Below, one piece after another: positions 18,763 through 26,226 of a stretch of 64,000 nt of DNA. The position numbers were made by a program, and so were the translations under genes. Below the pieces are notes generated by a model that was given only the letters and a program-made list of their open reading frames with translations, ran no database searches and was not told the DNA's origin. Location: NCBI RefSeq assembly GCF_040543805.1, contig NZ_JBEUMS010000009.1, positions 1 through 64,000 on the forward strand, in the 5' to 3' direction. The stretch is from Arcicella rosea (lineage in GTDB: Bacteria; Bacteroidota; Bacteroidia; Cytophagales; Spirosomataceae). Positions within the stretch are counted from its first letter, which is position 1, and each line of letters begins with the position of its first letter.

Positions 18763-19617
18763 TTAAATACTAACGATTTCGAGCGTGATTTTCCAGACAC
18801 CTTTTGCTTCTTGTCGCCACATTCTTAAATAATTGCCTGTTTTCCCATTGCCAGAGATTGTGCCATAAACACAAGCTAAATCTCCAGAAGACGAAGCAAT
18901 TACTTTTAAACCAGTGTAAATCAGTTTTTTATCATACGATTTTTTCAAAAACTGATTGGCGGCTTCTTTTCCAATAATGGGTAATTGTCCATTTCTGAAA
19001 ATTCTTACATGTTGCGATAAATTAGCTTCAAAAGGATTGGGAGAATTCTTCGCATTTTTCCAATAAAAATGGTCGTTCATAAAAACAAAACGTTCGGCGA
19101 AGGTAGCGTTATTTTTTAATTCAGTGGGCTTATAAACTGGATAATTCTTGGTTACAGAGGCATTTTTGTTGGTATTTTCAGCATGATTCACCCCAATATC
19201 AACGGCTACTTTCCAATTGCCATCATCTTGTTTTTTCCAAAGCGAAACAAAACTGCCAAAAGCCAATGCTTTCGCTTGTGTTTTTGAATCGTAAATTTGC
19301 CAGTTGCCAGCAGTATAACCAAAATCACCAGAACCCGCTATTTCAGCAAAATAAGGCTGCCAATTTAAACTTTGATTGAACGTTATTTTTTGCCAATGTT
19401 CAATGCCATTTACGGGCATTCCTTTGTCAAAAACAACGGCATCTGTTCCTAAAAATGTTAGAAAAGCACTTTTGGTACTTTTGTCAACAGAAGTTTGAGC
19501 AAAGGCTTTTTCGCTTTCTACCATTTTTTGTAAAGCTTCTTCTTGCTTTACTTCTTGGGAAAAAGTAGCTAAGGGAAAACCCAAAGCTACTGATAATAGC
19601 AATTGTTTGAAGTACAT
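18763..19617 (-). CDS. Secreted DUF4440/SnoaL-like (NTF2-fold) protein
   Basis: A 284-residue exported protein with a signal peptide ending ATFSQ near residue 21. It contains two tandem NTF2-like units. The first (about 30-155) has SAFLTFLGTDAVVFDKGMPVNG and SFVSLWKKQDDGNWKVAVDIG. The second (about 170-284) has RQEAKGVWKITLEIVSI. Such units form cone-shaped binding folds, sometimes enzymatic and sometimes scaffolding, and no function is assigned. It starts three bases after the amidase gene stops, so the two form one operon. Confidence 0.78.
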   Translation of the reverse strand: MYFKQLLLSVALGFPLATFSQEVKQEEALQKMVESEKAFAQTSVDKSTKSAFLTFLGTDAVVFDKGMPVNGIEHWQKITFNQSLNWQPYFAEIAGSGDFGYTAGNWQIYDSKTQAKALAFGSFVSLWKKQDDGNWKVAVDIGVNHAENTNKNASVTKNYPVYKPTELKNNATFAERFVFMNDHFYWKNAKNSPNPFEANLSQHVRIFRNGQLPIIGKEAANQFLKKSYDKKLIYTGLKVIASSSGDLACVYGTISGNGKTGNYLRMWRQEAKGVWKITLEIVSI

Positions 19618-19620
19618 ATT

Positions 19621-21279
19621 TTATAATTTAGGATGCTTCAAATGGAAATCTGTGGCATCTTGATAAATTTTAGCTACTTGTAATAATTTGCCTTCGCCAA
19701 ATAATTTCCCCATAAAAGTAATACTTGTTGGGCGACCTTCCGCACGAAATCCGTTTGGTAAAACCACGCAAGGATGTCCCGTTAAGTTGGTCATTGTTAA
19801 ATTTCTACTGGCAAAGGCGGGTGATAAGTAAACGTCGATTCCTTTCAACCTATTGTTAAATTCCTGAATCAATAAAGTTCTGTGACGATTCGCCTGTAAA
19901 TACTCTACTGCTGGAATAAACCTTGCCGCTCTGAAAGCATTTGGCCAAGCATTTTTAATTTGACGCACCATTAAATCATCTTTTCCTGAACGAGTCAATT
20001 CATCAAATGCTGCCGCAGATTCTACACTGAGTAAAAAACTAATATCGTTTGAAGGTAAATTAGGCAGTTCTAAAGGAATTAATTCAGCACCCAATTTTTT
20101 CATCGTAACTAAAGTGAGTGAATCTTGCGTTTTGTTGGGGTACTTTCCTTCAAAATCTTTTTTCAAATAAGCGATTTTGATTCCTTTTAAATCTTTTTTG
20201 TTACCATCGAATTGAAAAGGTGCGTCAATCACACTTGGGTCTTGTCCGTCTTTTCCTAAAATAGCATTAAAAACAATGGCGCAATCTTCAACCGTTCTAC
20301 AAATTGGACCTAATTTATCCATACTCCAACTTAAAGCCATTGCGCCAGTTCTTGGTACTCGTCCAAAAGTAGGGCGCAAACCTGTATCACCGCATTCGGA
20401 TGATGGAGAAACGATTGAACCCAAGGTTTCAGAACCAATGGCAAAAGGTAATAATCCAGCCGCTACTGATGAAGCCGAACCCGCCGAAGAACCTGAAGAA
20501 CCACGTTTTAAATTCCAAGGGTTTTTGGTTGTTCCGCCAAACCAGACATCACCCCAAGCTAACTCTCCTAAAGTAAGTTTGGCACATAAAACAGCACCAG
20601 CTTTTTCTAATCGCTGAATTACAACGGCATCGTAATCTAAAACTTGGTCTTTATATGGCACAGAACCCCAAGTAGTTTTGTAGCCTTTTTTCGCTAATAA
20701 ATCTTTGGCTCCGTAAGGAATTCCGTGTAATAAACCTTTGTATTTGCCTGCTGATATTTCTGCATCAGCTTTTGCGGCTTGTTGTAAGGCTAAATCTTCC
20801 GTGAGTGTAACGACGCAAGCCAATTGAGTATCGTATTTTTTCAGTCGTTCTAAAAAGAATTTCGTCAGTTCAAGCGAAGTGATTTTCTTGCTTTGAATTA
20901 AAGCCGCTAATTGTCTGACGGAGTAAAAAGCTAAATCATTTTTATCTTTTGGAAGTGAAATCATTGAAATACTTGAAGCTTTAAAGTAAGAAGAGCCCTT
21001 TTCAAATTCAAAACCTGTTGGTAATGGATTGAACACTAAAGCTGGTGCAACTTCGTTTTTGAGTTCTACTTTTCTGATTTCTTCAAAGCTTTTACGAGTA
21101 TCATTAAGTTCAACTAACATAGAGTCTGCCTCTGCTTGCGTAAATTCTAAACCAATTATTTTTTCGGCTTTTTTTACGATGTCAATCGTAATGTTTTCGT
21201 TTTCTAGCTTTTTCGTGATAAATGCCCCGAAAGCCATACTTGCCAAACAGAGGGATGTGATGAGTAAAGTTTTTTTCAT
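19621..21279 (-). CDS. Amidase-signature family hydrolase
   Basis: A 552-residue amidase of the Ser-cisSer-Lys class. A hydrophobic N-terminal segment (MKKTLLITSLCLASMAFGAF) suggests export or anchoring, followed by a helical region to residue 130. The catalytic Lys is in HGIPYGAKDLL near 193. The signature block RGSSGSSAGSASSVAAG near 265 carries the cis-Ser, and GSETLGSI near 285 carries the nucleophile region. Sequence downstream (TGLRPTFGRVPRTGAMALSW) is typical of the family. The substrate cannot be predicted, since the family includes aryl-acylamidases and peptide amidases. It is first in an operon with the DUF4440-like gene. Confidence 0.9.
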   Translation of the reverse strand: MKKTLLITSLCLASMAFGAFITKKLENENITIDIVKKAEKIIGLEFTQAEADSMLVELNDTRKSFEEIRKVELKNEVAPALVFNPLPTGFEFEKGSSYFKASSISMISLPKDKNDLAFYSVRQLAALIQSKKITSLELTKFFLERLKKYDTQLACVVTLTEDLALQQAAKADAEISAGKYKGLLHGIPYGAKDLLAKKGYKTTWGSVPYKDQVLDYDAVVIQRLEKAGAVLCAKLTLGELAWGDVWFGGTTKNPWNLKRGSSGSSAGSASSVAAGLLPFAIGSETLGSIVSPSSECGDTGLRPTFGRVPRTGAMALSWSMDKLGPICRTVEDCAIVFNAILGKDGQDPSVIDAPFQFDGNKKDLKGIKIAYLKKDFEGKYPNKTQDSLTLVTMKKLGAELIPLELPNLPSNDISFLLSVESAAAFDELTRSGKDDLMVRQIKNAWPNAFRAARFIPAVEYLQANRHRTLLIQEFNNRLKGIDVYLSPAFASRNLTMTNLTGHPCVVLPNGFRAEGRPTSITFMGKLFGEGKLLQVAKIYQDATDFHLKHPKL

Positions 21280-21486
21280 GATTTTTGTGGATGAAGTGAT
21301 TGTAAGCTTTGAGAAATCAGCTTTGAGCTTTCAGACTTTTATTGGGATGAGTAAGTTGAAAATACTCATAGCTGGCTTCTCAAAGCTTATATGCTATAAT
21401 GTTGATGTTTTTATAAAATTACACGATAAACGAAACCTTTGTTTATTATCTTTGAGAAAATATTGACAAATCAAAACCCAAAATTT

Positions 21487-21924
21487 ATGTACGAAATTTT
21501 TCAACTAATTCATAAGACACTTTTCTTTGTCGTGATGATTCTAGGGCTTATTGTGATTGTCCGTGCGGCAATGGGTTTAAGTTCAAAAAGCGATTTCACT
21601 GAAACTGACCGTAAATTTGGTCTTTTCTTTCTAATTTCTAATCACACACAATTATTGATTGGCTTGGTTTTATACTTGTTCTTAAGTCCATTCGGAATGA
21701 AAGCTTTTACAGATTTCGGTTCTGAAGTAATGAAAATTGCAGAGTATCGTAAAATAGCAGTAGAGCATATCCTAACAAACATCATTGCGATTGCTTTGAT
21801 TACAGTAGGGTATTCAAAGAACAAACGTGCTACAGATGCAATTGTTCGTCATAAAAATGCTTTAATTTTCTTTGGTTTAGGTTTGGTTTTATTATTGAGC
21901 CGTATTCCTTGGGATAAATTGTAG
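21487..21924 (+). CDS. Four-helix integral membrane protein, unknown function
   Basis: A 145-residue polytopic protein with four hydrophobic helices, near residues 8-30, 44-65, 89-108 and 118-140. The last is followed by LSRIPWDKL. Histidines lie near the membrane boundaries (LIHKT, ISNHTQ, AVEHIL), which resembles di-heme cytochrome-b-like folds, but the spacing is not diagnostic. I use the ATG giving MYEIFQLIH, because the upstream in-frame TTG at 21439 would add an unlikely polar extension. Such proteins are common in Bacteroidota and usually labelled hypothetical or cytochrome B-like. Confidence 0.65.
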   Translation: MYEIFQLIHKTLFFVVMILGLIVIVRAAMGLSSKSDFTETDRKFGLFFLISNHTQLLIGLVLYLFLSPFGMKAFTDFGSEVMKIAEYRKIAVEHILTNIIAIALITVGYSKNKRATDAIVRHKNALIFFGLGLVLLLSRIPWDKL

Positions 21925-22107
21925 TTTGGGGTTGAGCTTTTGGACATCAGACATCAGCTTTCGGCTTTTTTGCTTGAACCTTATTCGGGTTCGTATTTAT
22001 TTATAAATCAAAAATCTGAAATCCGACATTCAAAATCCAATATCTGAAATCCGTTTCCGAAATTTGATGACCGATAGCCAAAATCACAAATCCAAAGATT
22101 TTTAGCG
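21925..22107. repeat. Low-complexity TCTGAAATCCGACAT-type repeats
   Basis: The gap before the terminator repeats GGACATCAGACATCAGCTTT on one side and AATCTGAAATCCGACATTCA on the other, which are partly complementary. The same words occur at 12910-12950, 16170-16205, 17360-17395 and 41355-41395. Confidence 0.55.
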
Positions 22108-22143
22108 AAAAACGCAGACTTGTCAGAAAGTCTGCGTTTTTTT
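22108..22143 (+). terminator. Intrinsic terminator
   Basis: AAAAACGCAGACTT and its perfect complement around a six-base loop, followed by T residues. It is placed downstream of the four-helix membrane protein gene. Confidence 0.8.
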
Positions 22144-22233
22144 GTGAAAAATCTGAATACTATTACCGTTAGATAAAAAAACAGAATAAATTGTACAAAA
22201 AAATAGCAAAATAGTTATATTGTACTGTGGTTT

Positions 22234-22241
22234 TAACTTTG
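22234..22241 (+). promoter_or_regulatory. Promoter -7 box of the HAD phosphatase gene
   Basis: TAACTTTG matches TAnnTTTG. No clear -33 TTTG was seen at the usual distance. Confidence 0.4.
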
Positions 22242-22299
22242 AACCAAATTATTTTGCTTTTCAAAGTCGTTTTTTATCTATTGACTAAATTTATAAGTG

Positions 22300-22809
22300 A
22301 TGAAGAAATGTATTTTTTTAGACCGTGATGGCGTATTGAACATTGATAGAGTTGATTATGTGTACCGACTTGAGGATTTGATTATTCCAGAAGGAGCGAT
22401 TGAGGCGTTGAAAAGATTTAAGGCTGCGGGATACTTATTAATTGTAATTACCAATCAGTCGGGAATTGCCAAAGGAATTTATACTCGTGAGGATGTATGG
22501 AAATGTCACAACTATTTTCAAGAACAATGTGGGAATTTATTAGATGATATTTACTTTAGTCCACATCACGAAAAATTTAATTCAGCTTCATTGACTCGTA
22601 AACCAGATTCTTTGATGATTGAAAAGGCTATCGCCAAATATAAAATAGACCGTGATGCCTCGTGGATGATTGGCGATGCACATCGAGATATTAAAGCAGG
22701 AAAAAAGGCAGGTGTGAAAACCATTCATTTAACCGAAAAACCAGAAGAATCACTTTCAGAATTAACCACCAGTAATTTGCTAAAAGCAAGTGAACTGGTT
22801 TTACAATAA
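22300..22809 (+). CDS. HAD-IIIA phosphatase, GmhB/HisB-like
   Basis: A 169-residue HAD-superfamily phosphatase resembling D-glycero-D-manno-heptose-1,7-bisphosphate 7-phosphatase. Motif I is FLDRDGVLN (D8, D10), motif II is VITNQSGIAKG with the conserved Thr, motif III is the Lys in LTRKPDSLM, and motif IV is WMIGDAHRDI. The cysteines that form the zinc loop of canonical GmhB are absent here (YFSPHHEKFNS), so the heptose assignment is tentative. I take the ATG directly after an in-frame GTG. No heptose genes are adjacent. Confidence 0.8.
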   Translation: MKKCIFLDRDGVLNIDRVDYVYRLEDLIIPEGAIEALKRFKAAGYLLIVITNQSGIAKGIYTREDVWKCHNYFQEQCGNLLDDIYFSPHHEKFNSASLTRKPDSLMIEKAIAKYKIDRDASWMIGDAHRDIKAGKKAGVKTIHLTEKPEESLSELTTSNLLKASELVLQ

Positions 22810-22810
22810 A

Positions 22811-22843
22811 CAAAAAGAGGTAGCAATTTGCCACCTCTTTTTG
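22811..22843. terminator. Bidirectional terminator
   Basis: CAAAAAGAGGTAGCAA pairs with TTGCCACCTCTTTTTG with one mismatch. A-rich and T-rich flanks serve both the HAD gene and the convergent rnr gene. Confidence 0.8.
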
Positions 22844-22848
22844 TTTTA

Positions 22849-25233
22849 TTATCTATCTCGTTTTTTAGATCTATCTCTACCTTCTGAACCTTTTGAGCGT
22901 CTATCGCCTCTTGGTGCTGATTTTGAGCTTTTAGATTTATGTCTCGAATCGCCACGGTGCGAAGGTTTTGTCTTTCTTTTGCCATCGCCATCATTTCCGA
23001 CCAAAGTCAAATCCATACTTCTACGGCCTAAATTACATTCTTTTACTTTTACTTGTAATTTATCACCAAAAGTAAATACTCGTCCATTTCTTTGTCCGAC
23101 AATTCTGTAATTATCACGGTCGTAATCATAGAAATCATCTTTCAAATCATTCATTCTGATTAAACCTTCCGAAGCAGTTTCTGTAATTTCTACAAAAATT
23201 CCGAATTCGGTAACGCCCGAAATAATTCCTTCCCAAACTTTGCCTTCTTCCATCAAGCTCATGTACTCTACTTGCTTGTATTTGATAGAAGCACGCTCTG
23301 CTTCGGCAGCCATTTTCTCCATTTCAGAACTATGCTTGCAACGAGCTTCCCAAGGAGCACGCTCCAAAGGTTGTCCGCCATCTAAATAATGTTGAAGCAT
23401 TCGGTGTGCCATCATATCTGGATAACGGCGAATCGGACTGGTAAAATGCGAGTAAAATGGAAATGCCAAACCAAAATGACCAACTGGGTCGGTGCTATAT
23501 TTTGCTTTCGACATTGTTCTTACCGCCAAATTTTCCAAAATGTTTTGCTCTGGTTTTCCTTCTACATCGTGCATTAAAGCATTGAAAGAAGTACTAATCT
23601 GCGAAACTTCTGTTTGTACATTATAACCAAAACGCTTGGCAAAAGTCGAGAAGTTTTTCAACTTTTCTGGGTCTGGTGCATCGTGAGTACGATACACCAT
23701 CGTATTTCTAGGTTCCGTTTTACGTAAATTGAAGACATACTCTGCTACTTTTTTATTGGCAAGTAACATGAATTCTTCAATCAGTTTATGAGAATCTTTT
23801 CTGATTTTCTGATAAATTCCAAGTGGTTTTCCGTTTTCGTCTAAATTGAATTTTACTTCAACGGTTTCAAAATTTACGGCACCTTTGGCAAAACGTTCGT
23901 CACGAAGTTTGTGAGCTAATTGATTCAAGGTTAAAAGTTCTTTCGAGAAATTTGGAAGTATTGCTACTTCATCTGTTTTCTTTTTACGACCTTTTTTCTT
24001 GGGTTCTTCTTCTGCAATTTCAGTTGCTTTTACTTCTTCTGTTTCAGCATTGATGACTTCGCCATCTAATACTTCTTGTGCTTCTTCATAAGAAAATCTT
24101 CTATTTGAATGAATAACAGTTCTACCAAACCATTCGCCAATAACTTTGGCTTCTGGTGAGATTTCAAAAACGGCTGAAAAAGTTAGTTTATCTTCATTAG
24201 GACGAAGTGAACACAAGCCATTTGATAATTTTTCGGGCAACATCGGTACAACTCTGTCCACCAAATACACCGAAGTAGCTCTTTTGAAAGCTTCAGCTTC
24301 TAAATTAGTTTCTGGCAAAACATAATGCGTAACATCGGCAATGTGTACACCGATTTCGTAATTACCATTTTCTAAGAAAGTGAAACTTAAAGCATCGTCA
24401 AAATCTTTGGCATCGGCTGGGTCAATCGTGAAGGTCGTCGTTTCTCTGAAATCACGACGCTTTTTGATTTCTGTGGCAGAAATTTTAACTGGAATTGCTT
24501 CGGCTTCATCTTCAATCGCTTTTGGAAAATTGATTGGCAAACCAAATTCTGCTAAAATAGCGTGCATTTCGGTATTGTTTTCGCCAGCTTTTCCTAAAAC
24601 TTCTATGACTTGTCCTTCCATTTTACGCTCTTTTTCTGCCCAACTCATAATCTTGATGATTACTTTGTCGCCATTTTGAGCATCGCCAATATCATATTTT
24701 GAGACGAATACATCTTGAAATATTTTCTTGGCATCGGGTGTTACAAAAGCGTAGTTTGGTAAAATTTCAATTGTACCCACTAATTCTTTTCTACCTCTTT
24801 CTATAATTTCTACAACTTCGCCTTCGGCTCTGGTTGTGCCTTTTTTACCTTTTGGAAAAACTAATACTTTTACGGTATCGCCGTCAACAGCGCCGTTGAG
24901 TTCACGAGTATTTACCCAAATATCGTCTTCTCGGTCTTCTACAACAATAAATGCAAAACGGGCATTTACATGGTCAACTCGTCCAACAACAAATTGTGTT
25001 ACTGTATCAATAATATAACTTCCGTTTTGTTGACGGATAATTTTTTTGTTTTTGTGGAGGTCTTCAAGAAGTTCTCCGTACAAGGTTTTTGTACTGCGGT
25101 CACGAACGGCAAAAGCTTTATGTACTTGGTTGAGCGACCAAGCTGTATCTTCATTTAAGCGAAAAAATTCAAGTATTTCACCTTTAATTCTATCACGAAA
25201 AGTTTGTTCTTTGATTTGTTTTGGGTTAATCAT
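22849..25233 (-). CDS. rnr: Ribonuclease R
   Basis: RNase R is a processive 3'-5' exoribonuclease that degrades structured RNA. The 794-residue protein has an N-terminal winged-helix region (FRLNEDTAWSLNQVHKAF) and cold-shock-like domains. The RNB catalytic domain contains TIDPADAKDFDDALS near residue 280 with the metal-binding Asp cluster, and GVHIADVTHYV. An S1 domain follows (KVWEGIISGVTEFGIFVEI near 665). The C-terminal tail is Lys/Arg/Ser-rich, as in other RNase R enzymes. A charged insert (about 395-415, including EEEPKKKGRKKKTDE) interrupts the RNB domain. The gene appears monocistronic. Confidence 0.93.
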   Translation of the reverse strand: MINPKQIKEQTFRDRIKGEILEFFRLNEDTAWSLNQVHKAFAVRDRSTKTLYGELLEDLHKNKKIIRQQNGSYIIDTVTQFVVGRVDHVNARFAFIVVEDREDDIWVNTRELNGAVDGDTVKVLVFPKGKKGTTRAEGEVVEIIERGRKELVGTIEILPNYAFVTPDAKKIFQDVFVSKYDIGDAQNGDKVIIKIMSWAEKERKMEGQVIEVLGKAGENNTEMHAILAEFGLPINFPKAIEDEAEAIPVKISATEIKKRRDFRETTTFTIDPADAKDFDDALSFTFLENGNYEIGVHIADVTHYVLPETNLEAEAFKRATSVYLVDRVVPMLPEKLSNGLCSLRPNEDKLTFSAVFEISPEAKVIGEWFGRTVIHSNRRFSYEEAQEVLDGEVINAETEEVKATEIAEEEPKKKGRKKKTDEVAILPNFSKELLTLNQLAHKLRDERFAKGAVNFETVEVKFNLDENGKPLGIYQKIRKDSHKLIEEFMLLANKKVAEYVFNLRKTEPRNTMVYRTHDAPDPEKLKNFSTFAKRFGYNVQTEVSQISTSFNALMHDVEGKPEQNILENLAVRTMSKAKYSTDPVGHFGLAFPFYSHFTSPIRRYPDMMAHRMLQHYLDGGQPLERAPWEARCKHSSEMEKMAAEAERASIKYKQVEYMSLMEEGKVWEGIISGVTEFGIFVEITETASEGLIRMNDLKDDFYDYDRDNYRIVGQRNGRVFTFGDKLQVKVKECNLGRRSMDLTLVGNDGDGKRKTKPSHRGDSRHKSKSSKSAPRGDRRSKGSEGRDRSKKRDR

Positions 25234-25356
25234 TTAGGAATTAATATGTTATTTCTCAAATATAGGTAAAAAGCAACTGATTTCTTAGCTATTTAGTGAA
25301 TGAGTGATTTAGAAATGAGTGAGGAATTAACAATTTAATACCAATATTCATTGTTG

Positions 25357-26226
25357 CTAAAGCAATGGAATTACATCTACCGAAACCGATAAAGTATGTT
25401 TTCCTGAACTAAAAATGATTCCTTTTAGTGGAGGAACATCGCTATAATCTCGTCCATAAGCCGTAATGATATGTCTTTCTTGGGGAACTAAATCATTGGT
25501 CGGGTCAAATTCGCACCAGCCAATGTTGGGTATAAATACTGAAATCCAAGCATGAGATGCGTCTGAACCTTGCAATTTTTTCTTTCCGGGAGGAGGTAGT
25601 GTTTCTAAATAACCGCTTACATAACGAGCCGCAAAACCTAAACTTCGCAAGCAAGCAATGGCTAAATGCGAAAAATCCTGACAAACTCCTTTTCGTTCTT
25701 TCAATACAGTTTTGATAGGTGTATTGATATTGGTAAAATTAGAAACGAAAGAAAACTGAGTGAAAATTTTATGACAAAGTGCTTTTACACTTTCATATAA
25801 AGAGCGTTCGTCTGGAAAGCAATCTTGTGCAAAAGCCTGAATTTCTTCATCCCAATAAATGAATGGACTAGGAAGTAAATATTGTAAAAGTTCTATTTTT
25901 AAGCTACTTGTATTCTTTACTTTTTCTCTGGCTTCTTTACAAGAAACAGAAGCCTCTGTATTAATTATTTTGGCAAAAGTTTCTACTTTACTTTCTGTTT
26001 TTACAATCAATTCTTGATGGGCTGACTGTATAGAAAAGTAATGAATATTATTCCCGAAAAAATCAGTCCTTTCTACAATTTCAGCAGGTTTGGGACTAAT
26101 TTTAAGCGAAAAACTATGACATAGCTGTGAAGGTATCGTCTGTGGTTTCAGGCATACCAAGCTATGATAGCTATTGACAGGGTCAAGGTATTTATATGTT
26201 GTTTGGTGTGTGAGGTTATATTTCAT
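25357..26226 (-). CDS. Bacterial transglutaminase-like cysteine protease/amidase
   Basis: A 289-residue protein with an N-terminal beta-rich domain (MKYNLTHQTTYKYLDPV) typical of bacterial transglutaminase-like proteins, followed by the catalytic core. The triad is Cys182 (KGVCQDFSHLA), His225 (DASHAWISVF) and Asp241 (CEFDPTND). The chosen ATG overlaps the end of the upstream ATP-grasp/alpha-E gene by 11 bases, which implies translational coupling. This family recurs next to circularly permuted ATP-grasp and alpha-E proteins and is predicted to cut or edit the peptide-like product they make. No signal peptide is seen. Confidence 0.88.
   Translation of the reverse strand: MKYNLTHQTTYKYLDPVNSYHSLVCLKPQTIPSQLCHSFSLKISPKPAEIVERTDFFGNNIHYFSIQSAHQELIVKTESKVETFAKIINTEASVSCKEAREKVKNTSSLKIELLQYLLPSPFIYWDEEIQAFAQDCFPDERSLYESVKALCHKIFTQFSFVSNFTNINTPIKTVLKERKGVCQDFSHLAIACLRSLGFAARYVSGYLETLPPPGKKKLQGSDASHAWISVFIPNIGWCEFDPTNDLVPQERHIITAYGRDYSDVPPLKGIIFSSGKHTLSVSVDVIPLL

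Noticed and set aside
20276..20617. 113-residue plus-strand frame inside the amidase gene
   Set aside because: Antisense shadow of a well-supported gene, with no independent promoter or family match.
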